From NCBI GenBank assembly GCA_003013855.2, contig ML058507.1:1860001-1924000 (forward strand): DNA of 64,000 bases. Reading direction: 5' to 3'. Under the pieces are notes generated by a model. That model had not been told where the DNA came from, searched no databases, and saw only the letters and a program-made list of their open reading frames with translations. Positions 30,539 through 42,530 of the stretch are shown piece after piece. Origin of the DNA: Liriodendron chinense. Its lineage: Eukaryota; Streptophyta; Magnoliopsida; Magnoliales; Magnoliaceae. Made by a program: the position numbers and the translations under genes. Numbering within the stretch: the first letter of the stretch is position 1; every line of letters starts with the position of its first letter.

Positions 30539-30837
30539 CTACGGGGTGACAACCGCCAAAAGGAGGTACGGTTTGGAGAAGGAAGAGAGGAAATTTTGGT
30601 TGGAGTTGAAAGAGATTGGAAATACGAAATGTGGTGAAATTAGATTGTGTGGGTGAAAGAAATCGCAAAGTGGCTATTTTCTAATAATATCATTTGGGAA
30701 TTAGTAAATGAGACTACGAAAATTCATTTTTTTATTTGAAGGTGTCAATCAAAACACCAGCGAAATTGATTTATAATCATTTCCACTGACGAAAAATGAG
30801 TAGGAAACATTTTCATATACGATTTTTGTACAGATTG

Positions 30838-31031
30838 AGGACGCGTTTGGACAGACAAGCGAACAAAATCGCGAATATTGAACAGAGGAATAAAGACGTT
30901 TTCCCCAAATTGCAGTTGCATTGCATTCTCTTCAAGTTGAAAGCAACAGAATTAACAATCTGAAGAACAACCCTTAAAAATTAAAAATCGTAATTGCGAT
31001 TCGATTCGATGGTACATCCAAACGCGCCTTT
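30838..31031. mobile_element. MITE with GGCGCGTTTGGA ends
   Basis: GGACGCGTTTGGACAGACAA at the left and ATGGTACATCCAAACGCGCC at the right are inverted. Length is about 190 bp. The GTTTGGATGTACCAT end resembles those of the elements at 44735-45290. Confidence 0.65.
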
Positions 31032-31061
31032 AGGGTTTTGAAATGAGTTCCAGCTGTTTAC

Positions 31062-31215
31062 CTTTGTACTAGTAGAAAAGAAGCTCCTTTTTGAAAATAC
31101 AAGAAAAGGCAGCATCTTTTCTGCAAATTCTAGCGAAATGAGTCCATATGACTGGAATTTCAAGCAAGAGAAGCTTCGAAAATTCACAGATGGAGAGTAC
31201 TAGATTAGGGTTTTG
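31062..31215 (-). promoter_or_regulatory. Telo-box and possible 5' leader exon
   Basis: The minus strand reads CAAAACCCTAATC at 31203-31215. It is a telo-box, a promoter element close to the transcription start of many plant genes for organelle and ribosome biogenesis. About 140 bp downstream is the donor CAAAG|GTAAAC. A short frame between them has a Ser/Phe/Lys-rich, presequence-like stretch (LPFLVFSKRSFFSTSTK) but does not join in frame with the PPR exon. Confidence 0.35.
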
Positions 31216-31530
31216 GCAGGGGTTTGTGGAGGCGCGGGAAGAAGATGAGATGAAAGAGAAAAGAGGAGTTGTATGATACTCGAGCTGAGTATGACACTTG
31301 ATACACAGGCACCCTGCTATTGTATACGTGAGATATGTTAACTAAATTAAAACCGATTAGATATCGTAGCCTACTGTATCCAAGTCACGGTCCCAACGTC
31401 AGATTAGTTGAACAATCCTGACCACTGATTCGTGGACACTTGTTTGTGGAAATAGGACCGTTGGATACTTTTTCATTTTTAACGTTCTCTTAGGCTCAGA
31501 TGATCAAATCAGATAAAGCAATTTCAAGTA
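31216..31530. other. Upstream flank, nothing recognised
   Basis: This 315-bp stretch lies between the telo-box and TIR element B. It may hold distal promoter sequence of the PPR gene. Confidence 0.4.
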
Positions 31531-33652
31531 GGGACGTTCGGCATCTCTCCTCAATTTCAATAATAGCTGCTTTAATAAGTTCTTTTTGTTCTAACTATTG
31601 CTTTAAACCAGCCAATTTGGTAAAATCTCCTAAAAATTTTCTTATTTAAAATAAAAAAGTTTGATAAAACTTTTAAATAAGAGCTTTTTTTTTTAGGGTA
31701 GTTGACATCATTTTTAAAGATTACAATAACTTCAATATAAGTGCAATCCAAATGATTGGTTGGATGGACTGTCCATCATGTGGGGCCAGCATCAACGTTA
31801 ATTGTCCTTTATGTGAGGCCCATCAATGTCCACTACCCATCACCATCACGTGGACTCTACATTTGATGTGTCCATAGTGTGGGCCCTACCTTTGAAGTGT
31901 ATTGTCCATCGTGCGGGCCAGTTTTAATATACCATTCATCATGTGGGGGTGCACCTTCTATATGGATCAACCATCATATGGCCCACTTTGGATATAGGTC
32001 ATCCATCATGAGAGACCTTGAAAGTGGATCGTCTAGTAGGTAGGGCCCACTTGATGTCAATAGTCCATTATGAGGGGCCACGCTTTTATGTGAGTCATCC
32101 ATTATGTGAAGCCCACTCCAACCATTATGTGGGCCCACCTTGATGTGGACCATTCATTGTGTGGGCCCCACCTTCATTATGGGTTGTTCATCATGTGAGC
32201 CATCTTTGATATCAACTGACCATCATGTGGGCCCACCTTCAATGACCATCATTCATCACGTGGATCCCACCTTTGACGTGGACTGTCATTTAAATGGGAC
32301 CACTTGATGTGCATGTTCCATCATGCTGGGCCACACTTTGATGTGGGTCATCTATCATGTGGGGCCTACCTTTGATGTGAACCTTTCATTACGTGGGCCC
32401 ACCTTGATGTGGGGCCCCACTTCAATATGAGTCGTTCATTATGAGGGGCCCATCTTTGGTATCCACCATCCATCATGTGGGTCCTACCTTTGCTGTGGAC
32501 CACTATCATGTGGGGCCCACATCAAATAGGTAGTCCATCATGTGGGACCCACTTTGATGTCCACCATCCATCGTGTAGGTCCCACCTTGACTGTGGACTG
32601 TCCATCGTGTGGGGGTCCAACCTCCAATATGGGTCATTCATCATGTAGGATAACCTTTAATGTCAACTTTCCATCATGTGGTCTCACATTCAATATCCAC
32701 CATCCAAGACTCAGATCCTACCTTTGATGTGGACCATCCATCATGTGGGTCTCACCTTTGTTGTGGAGCATCTATCCTGTGGGGCCCACTTAATGTGGAT
32801 AGTCCATCAGTGGGACCCACCTTAATTTGATGTCCACCATCTATCATGTAGGTCCCACCTTTGCTATGGACCATCCATCATGTGGGGCCCAACCTTCGAT
32901 ATGGGTCATTCAGCATGTGGTCCCGCCTTTAATGTCAATCTTCCATCATGTGGTCTCACATTCAATGTCCACCATCCATCATGTGGGTCCCACCTTTGCT
33001 ATGAACCGCTATCATATTGGGCCCACTTGATGTGGATAGTCCATCCATCATGTGGGGCCACATTTTAATGTGGGTCATCCATCATGTGGGACCCACCTTT
33101 GGTGTTCACCGTCAATCATGTGGGGCCCAACTTTTAGTATGAGTTGTTTATCATGTGGTCCTACCTTTAATGTCTCCTACCTTTGATGTCAACCTTCCAT
33201 CACGTGATCCCACCTTCAATGTCCCCCATCCATCATGTAGGTCTCACCTTTGATGTGGGCGATCATCATGTGGGGCCCACCTTTGATGTGACCATGCACT
33301 ATGTGGGCCCACCTTGACGTGGAAACCCACCTTCAATATGGGTTGTTCATCATGTGGGCCTACCTTAGAGATATTCTAAAGAAGAGAAGAGGGTAAGATG
33401 GGAATTACTTAAAAAGTTTAAGGACGAGCTTCTCCAAAAATTAATTAGAAATGTCTACCTATTTAAGTTAAATGAGCTCTTAAAGAAAAAGTGACCTCCC
33501 AGTTACTTATTATTTGAGAGTTTTTTTTGCTAGTTTCTAAAAAAATAAGCTTTAAAATGAAAGCTTTACCAAACCGTCTATTTTCGTAATAAAAGCTTAT
33601 TTTTTTTAGAATAATTAAATAAGCTCTTACTAGTAGAGATGCCAAACGCCCT
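31531..33652. mobile_element. TIR element B carrying a GTGGGGCCCAC minisatellite
   Basis: The ends ACGTTCGGCATCTCTCCTC and TAGTAGAGATGCCAAACGCC are imperfect inverted repeats, and the AT-rich subterminal parts also match element A (18640-20682). The internal order of minisatellite units follows that of A almost unit by unit, so the two share a recent ancestor carrying the array. There is no transposase. The target duplication is unclear. Confidence 0.75.
31740..33365. repeat. Minisatellite of CATGTGGGGCCCACC units (copy B)
   Basis: The unit is the same as at 18870-20400, with many GTGGGGCCCAC and GTGGGTCCCAC palindromes about 28-45 bp apart. It is slightly longer than copy A and carries small indels relative to it. 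Confidence 0.85.
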
Positions 33653-33698
33653 CGTAATTTCGGGAGCGGATTGGTGTGGCCCCGGTCTCACCCCAAAC

Positions 33699-34158
33699 AG
33701 TGTGGCCCTTATCGTGGGGCCCACCTTGATGTATGTATTAAATATCCTTGTTGTCCATCCGTTTTTTCAGATCAGTTTAGGGCATTAGCCCAAACATGAA
33801 GGAGATCCAAAATGTAGGTAGACAATAGCACCGGAAACAGTGGTGATTGAACGCCCAATCATTAAAAACTTCTTCAGGCTCACTAGAATGTTTCCATAAC
33901 ATTTATTTGCCATCCAACCTGTTGATAAGGTCATATAAACGTGGATGAAGAGAGAGAGAAAAAAAAAACATTAGCTTGATCAAAACTTATGTGGCCCATT
34001 AATGGTCAATCACCACTGTTTTCCTGTAATATGGTCCACCTAAGAATTTAATCTACTCCATTTCTGGGTTCATGCTCTAAAATGATCCCGAAAAATGGAT
34101 GGATGGAGTGGATATAGAACACATACATCAAGGTGGGCCTCACGGTAAGGGCTGCACT
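33699..34158. mobile_element. Foldback MITE F1, 460 bp
   Basis: The left arm AGTGTGGCCCTTATCGTGGG is the inverted match of CACGGTAAGGGCTGCACT on the right. The arms also share CCACCTTGATGTATGT, TCCATCC...TTTTTCAGATCA and GTGATTGAACGCCC inverted against their partners. Nearly the whole element is stem. No coding capacity. Confidence 0.8.
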
Positions 34159-34188
34159 ATCAAGGTGGCCAATTAATTTCGCATCAAG

Positions 34189-34623
34189 GTGGCCCTAACT
34201 GTGAGGCCACCTTGATGTATGTGTAGTATATCTATGCCGTCCATCCATTTTTTTAGATCAGTTTAGGGTAAGAGACACAAATCAAGCATATTCAAATTTA
34301 GGTGTACCACACTACAAGAAACAATGGTGATTGGCCATTAAAAACTTACTATGAGTTAAAAAAAATTAAATCCAGCTGATATTTGTTTTTTTTTTTCCTT
34401 TGTTCAAGTCTATGTGTCCTTATCAATAGGTTGGATGGCAAATAAACAATATAGTGGGCCCTAGGTAGTTTTTAACAGTGGGCATTTAATCACCACTCCT
34501 TCCTGTAGTGTGGTCGACCTAAGATTTGTATTTGCTTTTATGCTCTAAAATGAGCTAGCAATACAGATGGATGGTGTGGATATTTTACACATACATCAAG
34601 GTGCACCATAGATCAGGGCCACA
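34189..34623. mobile_element. Foldback MITE F2, about 435 bp
   Basis: It is of the same family as F1: CCACCTTGATGTATGTGTAG at the left is inverted against ACACATACATCAAGGTG at the right, with CCGTCCATCCATTTTTTTAG and GTTGGATGGCAAATAAAC in the arms. Confidence 0.75.
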
Positions 34624-34686
34624 TCGCATTGGGTGAGGCTGAGGCCCACTTAATCTGCTCCCTCCCTAGGTGCCAGCGTATCATCT

Positions 34687-34800
34687 ACAGGAGTGTCAAT
34701 GGGCTCGGGCCTGAAATCAGATTTTTTAATAGGGCTTGCCTGCCGAAATAATTCAAAATCTGGGTTGAGACCTACCCAGCCCTAGCCCATTGACGAACCT
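34687..34800. mobile_element. Small TIR element related to the gypsy-split MITE
   Basis: GTGTCAATGGGCTCGGGCC at the left is inverted against CAGCCCTAGCCCATTGAC at the right, about 110 bp apart. The ends match those at 1776 and 14302. Confidence 0.55.
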
Positions 34801-35200
34801 AATCATTTGACACTCTGCCATAATATCAAAGTTTTACCCAAAAAAAGGACTTACATGGAGAAAAACCGTGACACTCTGGGAGTGTGATAGTTAACCCGCA
34901 AGTAATAAAAATTATTTTACATGTAGTATATAAGAACAAAAATCAAACCATTCAAATGGCCAATACCTCTTTATTTGGATAATGAACTAAAATTATACTA
35001 TTTGATTGCTTAAATAGTTGATTGGTAGGCATTCAGTGGATGGTTTTGTTAACGTTTACAATTTCTTAGTGCCTACGTATCAACATCACACTCTGCCGAG
35101 TATTAAATGTGTTGTGCAGGATGCCTTGCATTCTGTAGGTTCAGAGTTCGATATTGATTGGGAAATTTCGGGGTTGACAGGTACTCATTGTGATATTGAC
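34801..35200. other. Unassigned region
   Basis: No gene was recognised. GTGCCTACGTATCAAC near 35070 is inverted at 38162-38178 (GTTGATACGTAGGCAC), hinting at a dispersed repeat. Confidence 0.4.
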
Positions 35201-35700
35201 TGTTGATTATGGTGTGACCGTCAGTTTTGCGCGAACTTGCACAAATAAGGATATTTAAGTTTAGTTTAAATTAGGACTTGTGATAATACGAGCGTTTTCT
35301 TATAAGGAACAAGGTTTTGCTAAGGGAGAGGGTTTTCTACCTTTGTAAGGGCTTGGGAAGGAATTTTCTCAAGGGATCTAGAGTTTCCTAGAGGTGCGCA
35401 TTACAAGGGAGATTGGGTGAAGCTGAAATCGAATAAGGCAAGTGGTGTACCCTAAGGTTTTTATTATAGTCGAGATTTTTGTCGCTTTTATACCGTGGTT
35501 TTTTCCCACAAGGCTTTTCCACATAAAATACCTTATGTTATGTGATTGTTTGCATGATTGTTTGATTATTCTACTTTATTGTTGTTGTTTCATCTTTGTT
35601 GTATGTGCTTCCGCAAAGCGTATGAATTAACGATGGTATTAGATCTAAATTTTTAACACTTAGGGTTGATTCGGGTTTGTTAGGAGTTTGAATCCCAACA
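35201..35700. repeat. LTR-like sequence, 500 bp (possible copia solo LTR)
   Basis: It begins TGTTG and ends CAACA, a perfect 5-bp inversion. It contains a GTGGTTTTTTCCCACAAGG...TTCCACATAAA block typical of plant Ty1/copia LTRs. No primer site follows, no purine tract precedes and no target duplication was found, so it is a tentative, decayed solo LTR. Confidence 0.45.
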
Positions 35701-37356
35701 AAATGAAGTCATTACATCTTTCTTTAAGTCAATAACTTCATATAGTTAGAAAATAACTAAGAAATTACAGACATGACATATGATTAATCTAAACTAAATT
35801 GTTCGGCTTATGGGTAGCAATTTATGCATTTGTTTATGCTTGATCTAACTGTGTGAGATCAATAACTCAGATGGTGCCACATGACAATAAAATCTTAATA
35901 AGAGACAAAAATATGATTTCTTCAGCTACTCTTATGGTAAAACGAGATCATATTTCGTAGAGTCATGAGTAACAAAAAAAGGATAAGTTAACAGACTGTA
36001 GAAAGAACACACATGCCACATATCTCATTCATATGGCAAAGCCAGTTAACCACCATGGTGTCCTTATGACCGAAGTTAGGTCTTGACCGAAACTCGGTTA
36101 TGCTAAATGATAAGTTTAGCTGATGCACCATGGTGATCTTTACAGTCGATAATACTTAAGGAGCAAGGAAATATAAGTTTGAAAATATGATGACTATTAC
36201 CAACACGTGCCAATTCAAAAAAAAAAAGAAAAAAACTCTTGTCCACATAATAGGAGTAGAATGTGCACACAATCAATGGTCAACTCACGATGAATAACCA
36301 GCACACATGATGTTATCTGATAGACCATGACTGTCTTTAGATCCAGATGATTACCTCCACATCAATAAACAAGAGAAGTGGCTACATATCTCTCTCTTCA
36401 TGCAATCGTCCCAAAATGCTATAAATAGAGGAATATCGAATAACTTTGGGCCCTCACCAACCGAATACATATCAAATCAATTCTACAGTGCGACACTACC
36501 TATCTTTTATCTTAACACAAGATAACCCCTCTACAGTGTTATGCCAGACCAACTTTGACATAGCAGTAGTGTAATTTTCTTCCATCCACGACAAGTTGGA
36601 TTGTAGAGAAGATTTTTTTTTTTCTTTTCTTTTTCAGTAATGTAATTCTCTTCCTCTATGCCCAAGTCACTAGATTGAGGAAGGATTAGATTTAGAGTCT
36701 TGCCATCTATGCTATAGACGTCGGATTGTCGAAGAATATTATGTTTTTATTTTCATTTCAATTTAATGTAATTGAGTTCCTTCTACTCTCTCATTGCACA
36801 AATTGAATTATCTTTATTATCACAGTAAGAAAAAGCAAGGCGAAAAGAGTGCATTAGAAGGACAAACCACCCCTTTCACAAATCACTTGATTTTATTTAC
36901 AAGTGACTAAATAGATGGTTGAACTATCTCAGTTCTTGCTCATATAGACGACTGCTCACGATCTCCCTATCTATCTCTGCACTTGGGGTTGGGGCCATAG
37001 GCATTCGGTTCGGGTCGAGCTGTAAAAAGAGTTGGCATGCTCGACACAATACACATGTACCAACGACTAAATTTGAAGCCAAATAATATTATCTACCAAA
37101 AATTACTTTTATTTGTTTATCTCACTATAAGATTAATGGACATTAATTGTACAGTTAAAAATGAAAAATATTCGGTTATCATCTTCTAAAACATAAGATT
37201 TCAAGAATCATAAGTTAGGATACTTGGACTAATGTCTTTTTTATTATGTAACTTAAATGCACTAGATTCCACAGTTTAGACCAATTTAATTTAAGTTATA
37301 CTATAACCAGAGTATCCAATAACTCACTGTGTTTTTAATGAAATCGGATTGTATAC
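35701..37356. other. Unassigned AT-rich region with LTR-like promoter
   Basis: CTATAAATAGAGG at 36419-36431 is an excellent TATA box, followed by a leader-like CCGAATACATATCAAATC stretch and several TGTAATT...TTCCTTC blocks. This resembles a decayed gypsy LTR. Boundaries and coding parts were not found. Confidence 0.35.
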
Positions 37357-37808
37357 TGAGTAAACTTTATTGGGCCCACCTTGAATGCATGTGGTTTATC
37401 CGCATTGTCCATCCATTTTTCCAGATCACTTTAGTCGTTGAGCTCAAAATTGAGGCCTATCCAAAGCTCAAGTGGACCACACCACAGGAAAAAAATATAA
37501 ATAATGATTTCCAACGTTAAAACCTTGCTAGGGCCCACAATGATGTTTATTTGTCATCCAACGTGTTCATAAGATCACAAAAACATGGATGAAGGGAAAA
37601 CACATACATTAGCTTGATCCAAAACTTTTGTGCCCTTAAGAATTTTTCAATGGTAAACATTTAATTCACACGGTTTCTTGTCTTATGGTCTACTTGAGAT
37701 TTGGATATGCTGCATTTTTTGGGCTCAAGCCCTAAAATTATCTAGTAAAATGGATGAACATAGTGGATAAAATACATAAATCATGGTTGACCCCATAGAG
37801 TTTGCTCA
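37357..37808. mobile_element. Foldback MITE F3, 452 bp
   Basis: TGAGTAAACTTTATTGGGCCC on the left is inverted against GACCCCATAGAGTTTGCTCA on the right. The arms carry the family blocks GTCCATCCATTTTTCCAGAT and CATCCAACGTGTTCAT. Confidence 0.8.
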
Positions 37809-37895
37809 GTGCGCAGTCCTCTTCTGCTTTTAATTTGGAATGTGTAGACCGAGTGAAGATAACCTCGTCTCAACATTGAGCTCTAGTTATTGACC

Positions 37896-37919
37896 GGGGG
37901 GGGGGGGGGGGGGGGGGGG
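37896..37919. repeat. Poly-G homopolymer, 24 nt
   Basis: A pure G run lies between TATTGACC and CGCTAACATT in otherwise unique-looking sequence. Confidence 0.9.
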
Positions 37920-38406
37920 CGCTAACATTGTAGGGTGACTAACGATGTGGATGTGTGTACTAACAGTGGAATATGTGTACTAAAAAAATAAAAAATTGGA
38001 CAAGTAGGCCTACCTCTAGCAGGTAATTTGTGCCGTTGATCTGTTGTGGTCCATCGTCAAGTGACCATGTCGAATTTGAAGTGCGCATTTTGGATGAACA
38101 CTTTGAGGAAATCAAAATGACCGGATAATCTACCTTTTGGCTATCAATGGTGGAATATGCCAGTTGATACGTAGGCACTATGAAATTGTATACATGGCAT
38201 GTGAGCAACTCAAATTCATCCGTCCAAAATCATGGACCTCAGTAGATGGATAATATATTTAAAAATACATCATTTTTATTTTTATTTTAAGACTAGAAAA
38301 TTAAAAGAGGGATCATTTGACAGCTTGGATTTTGGGCCTCCTTAGGTTTAGCATCCAAAATCAAAATCATGTGCATGGCCTCTTGGAATTTGGTCTTCAT
38401 CTTCAA

Positions 38407-38452
<46 letters not shown>

Positions 38453-39526
38453 TTCTCATCCAAGTTGAAAATCTAAGTCTTTGGAGTTTTATGGATTAAA
38501 AATTTAAGTAACCCAACGCAACTAATGGAATGAAATTACAAGGAATTTCAAACCTTTCATTTAGATTATTAAGTAAAAATCCAAATCCAAGCTATTAAAT
38601 GTTATAAATGTTTATTGTAAGATTAGGTGATATAGAATTGTATCTAGTCCCATGCAAATTTCATTTGGCATTTGGAAACAACACGAAGGATTATGGATTA
38701 ATTCAGGTATCGCATCATCTAGTCCTGAAAGTAGATATGACAGGATTTCAAAATCCACTATATCTATGGGCCACATATTGATGCATGTGTTTTATCCACG
38801 ATGTCCATCCATACACTCCCGTTATACATGACATTCGAGTTGCATATGCATACAAGTGACTGACATGAATTATGAATCTGGTCCATTGATTACAATTCCA
38901 TGGTCCACCAAATGTGGAATTCACTTAATAAAATATTTTTCTCAAAGGAAGAATTTGATCCAAACGTAGGATTGGACTGTCAAAATACCATGGTATTTTC
39001 ACACATGTAATCATTGTGCAATAATGGTGTTAATTCTTTCTAATGCAATCCCATATCATTTAATCCCATGAACCAAACGGGTTTAGTGATCAAGGATGGA
39101 TCTTTTGAACTATTTTAAAATAATGTTATTATAGCCCCCTTGCTCATGGGGCCCACTATGATGTTTTCAAGCAAACCTAACCAACATGTGGGCCACCAAG
39201 ATAATTGGAAAAAATTGACTATCTATCATTTTCTATAGCATATTATTTTTATGCAATTTGCATCATGTTCCATACCAATGTAGAGTGGGCAACAGACCTA
39301 TTCTTGGCACAACTACATTAAAAGAAGCTTGAACAGAAGCAAACATGGTCTGTCAGATCCAGGCCCAATCCTACGTAGGCATGATGTAATTGGGCTTTAG
39401 GCACATTCAAATCAAAGAAATTCATTCTAGATAGGGAGAAATTATCATTTGAAGTGTGAATCGTAAATTGACAATAACCTTTGATCTAAGTATCGTTATA
39501 GGATGCACAACCTATGAATTTCAATT
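37920..39526. other. Unassigned region
   Basis: No gene was recognised. It includes a CT microsatellite (38409-38455) and, near 38765-38815, a partial arm of the foldback family (GATGCATGTGTTTTATCCAC). Confidence 0.45.
38409..38455. repeat. (CT)n microsatellite
   Basis: CTCTCT repeats for about 45 bp with two TTT interruptions. Confidence 0.9.
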
Positions 39527-42500
39527 GTAACGAGCCACTCGGGGTCAAACCGACCCCTATAAGTGGATCATGTGGGTCCATTTCTTGAGAAAACACTTCC
39601 AATTCAAAATTGTAGTTTTAAGGAAAATTTACTATTTTTTAATAAGTTTAATTTTGACATATCACTTTTGTTTTAGAATTTTAATATATGTAGTCTTCTT
39701 AGGAATTACTTCTAATCATGTTAAGAATCATCTAGCATGATAAAATTAGGACTTTCAATTTTTTTAGTAAATTTTATTATTTCGAGTAAATTCTAATTTA
39801 TTCGAGTTAGGACTCCTAATTAGGGTTTTGCTTTATAAGTGATGTAAACGGGAATATGAGACATTATTGATTAATAAAATTTTGAATTCCTTTTTTCATC
39901 GCGTAGATTCAAGAGTTACATTGTGGATTCAAAGTTTTGCATACTTGAGGCAGAGATTGATCTTCCTCTTCACTTTTTCATGCTCTTCCTTGTATTAGTT
40001 GGTTTTTTAACAAGGTTTTTTCTCGGCTCAATGACATCTAACTAAGGTTAGGGCAACAATCCTATGGATGACTCTCCAGGGGATTATCCTTTGACAGTGG
40101 TGGTGTTTGAGGTGGCGTAGTGGGAGAATCCATAAGCAATGCAAGGATTGCATGATGCGATCAAATGCATGATAGAAGCCTTAAAATAGACTTGTGTTCA
40201 TAATGATGAGCAACACTAGATCGACGATGGAGCTCGCGGTCAACTTGTTTATGTTTTGACACCAGTGTTAAATCGCAGACCACCACCCCATTAATGGTGA
40301 TCCAAGCGATAAGGAGATTGATAATACGATTCTCCAACAAGAAGAACGAAGAGGAGTCAGGCCCGATCAAGATAAGAATTTCAGAATAAAGTTCGATCTC
40401 CCTAGCTTTAATGGCCAACTCCACATCAAGGACTTCCTCATATGGCTTCTTGAAGTTAACGTATTCTTCGACTACATGGAGATTCCTGAGGAGAAAAAGG
40501 TTAAGCTTGCGGCTTACAAGTTGAAGGATGGAGCCTTGGCTTGGTGGGAACAACTCCAACTTACATAAACAAGGCAGATGAAAATGTTGGTCCATACGTC
40601 GCAGTGGATGGAGCAGTTGATGCGGACACAATTCTTACTGAGTGATTATGATCAGGTATTTTTTCCAGCAATACTAGAATTATTGGTAGGGTAACCGATC
40701 CGTGAGGGATTATGCAGAGGAATTCTATCGCCTATCTGTGAGAAATGATCTGGTTAAGACCGAGTTGCAATAGGTTGTCAGATTCATCGGTGGCTTACGT
40801 ACAACGATCCAAGATTGGATCCAGATGCAACCCGTCTGGTTGATGAACGAAGCAATCAAATTGACCACCCGAGCGGATATGTAACTAGAGCTTACTAATG
40901 CACAAAATTATGCTACAAACATGGTATCTACTTTTTAACCTGCATGGGATGCAGCACAATCCGAGGGGGAGGAACCTATAGGGGCATAATGGCCCAAATA
41001 GAATCCCTAACTCTTACAGTCCATCGCTATTGAACAAGTGCTATCGATGTGGCCAACCTAGTCATTGATCTAATGCGTCCTCAAAGGCAAATGACTAATA
41101 TGACCATTAACGATGGGGGATAGAAGATGCGAATGACGACCTGAAAGTAGATGACATTGAACACATTGAGGATGATGGAGAAGGAGACAAATGGACTCAT
41201 GAAGATCACGACAAGTCTCTGATATTAAGAAAGTTGTTGTATACACCAAAGAAAGAAGTAGATCCACAATGACACAATATCTTTCAAACAAGGTGCACCG
41301 TGAGCAAAAATATCTGTGATATTATCATAAATGGCAGGAGTAGTGAGAATATTGTCTTAAAGATTATGGTGGAGAAGTTGCAACTGAAGAAAAAAAAAAC
41401 ACCCATCTCCATACATGACTGGATGGATAGAGAAGGTTAGCAAGACAAAGGTAATCAAACGATGTTGTATTTCCTTCTCCATTTGCAAATACTATAGGGA
41501 CAAAGTAATGTATGATGTAGTCAACATGGAAGCTTATCACATGTTACTTGGAGGACCATAATAGTATGATATTGATGCTACGCATAAAGGTCGAAATAAT
41601 ATATTTATTTTTGTCAAAGATAATAAAAAGATTATCCTTACCCTTATGGGAATGGAGAACTAATCTGAGACTTCTAGAGCGGAAGGACGATCGCTCCTAT
41701 CCATATGGGATTTCGTAAAAGAATCTGAGAAGATGGTAGAGATATATGCATTGATCGTAAAGGGAGAAGAAGTAGAACCTATGAATATTCCTGAAAAGTT
41801 GAAAGTAGTGTTGTAGGAATTAAAGACAAGCATGCTTGATGAACTTCTTGATGGGTTGCCTCATGTGGGATATACAACATCATATTGACTTTGTCCTAAG
41901 AACAAGTTTGTCCAATTGCTCTCATTATCAGATGAGTTCAAAAGAGTGCGAGATCTTCCAAGGGCAAGTGCAGGTACCGATATGTAAGAGTCTACCGAAA
42001 GAGAGCATAAGCCTATACGTTGTGCCGACCTTATTTACGATCAAGAATGATTGGAGTTAACACATGTGTATCGACAACAAAGCTATAAACAAAATAACTG
42101 TGAAGTATTGGTTTCTTATACCATGACTACATGACATGTTAGACATGTTGTAAGGGGCAAATATATATTCCAAACTAGGTATAAGAAGTAGTTACCATCA
42201 AATCCGTATTCGGCTTAGTGACAAGTGCAAAACAATGTTTAAGACTAAGGAGAGTCTATATGAGTGGTTAGTTATACCCGTTGTACTCTTGAATACATTT
42301 AATACATTTATGAGGTTGGTGAACCAAGTTGTGAGATTGTTTATTAGGTGATCCATAGTAATATATTTCGATGATATTCTAATTTACCGTAAGAGTGAGG
42401 TAGATCATATGGAGCTTCTCTAGTAGGTACTTCAAGTGCTTATAGGAATAAATTGTACCTCAATTTGAAGAATTGCAATTTTTTGACAAATAGCTTCTTA

Positions 42501-42530
42501 CCTTTGGACTTTGTGGATAACCTAAATTAC
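39527..42530 (+). pseudogene. Decayed Ty3/gypsy retrotransposon
   Basis: A TGTAACGAGCCACTC start at about 39527 may be the beginning of a 5' LTR. Downstream, frames broken by many stops give a Gag section (KFDLPSFNGQ...KVKLAAYKLKDGALAWWEQL, about 40390-40560), a CCHC-like CYRCGQPSH (about 41040), a decayed protease-like region, and reverse transcriptase blocks near 42090-42440. The RT still reads YFDDILIY at about 42365. Sequence stops abruptly near 42530, before RNase H and integrase. It is old, heavily mutated and 3' truncated. Confidence 0.75.

Larger units (their letters stand above)
29687..31061 (-). other. Possible 5' UTR intron of the PPR gene
   Basis: On the minus strand CAAAG|GTAAAC at 31061 is a good donor, and TTTCTTTTCCACAG ending at 29687 is a strong acceptor 75 bp before the PPR ATG. 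Coding frames do not join across it, so any upstream exon would be untranslated. The GA microsatellite and a MITE lie inside. This is a prediction. Confidence 0.3.
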
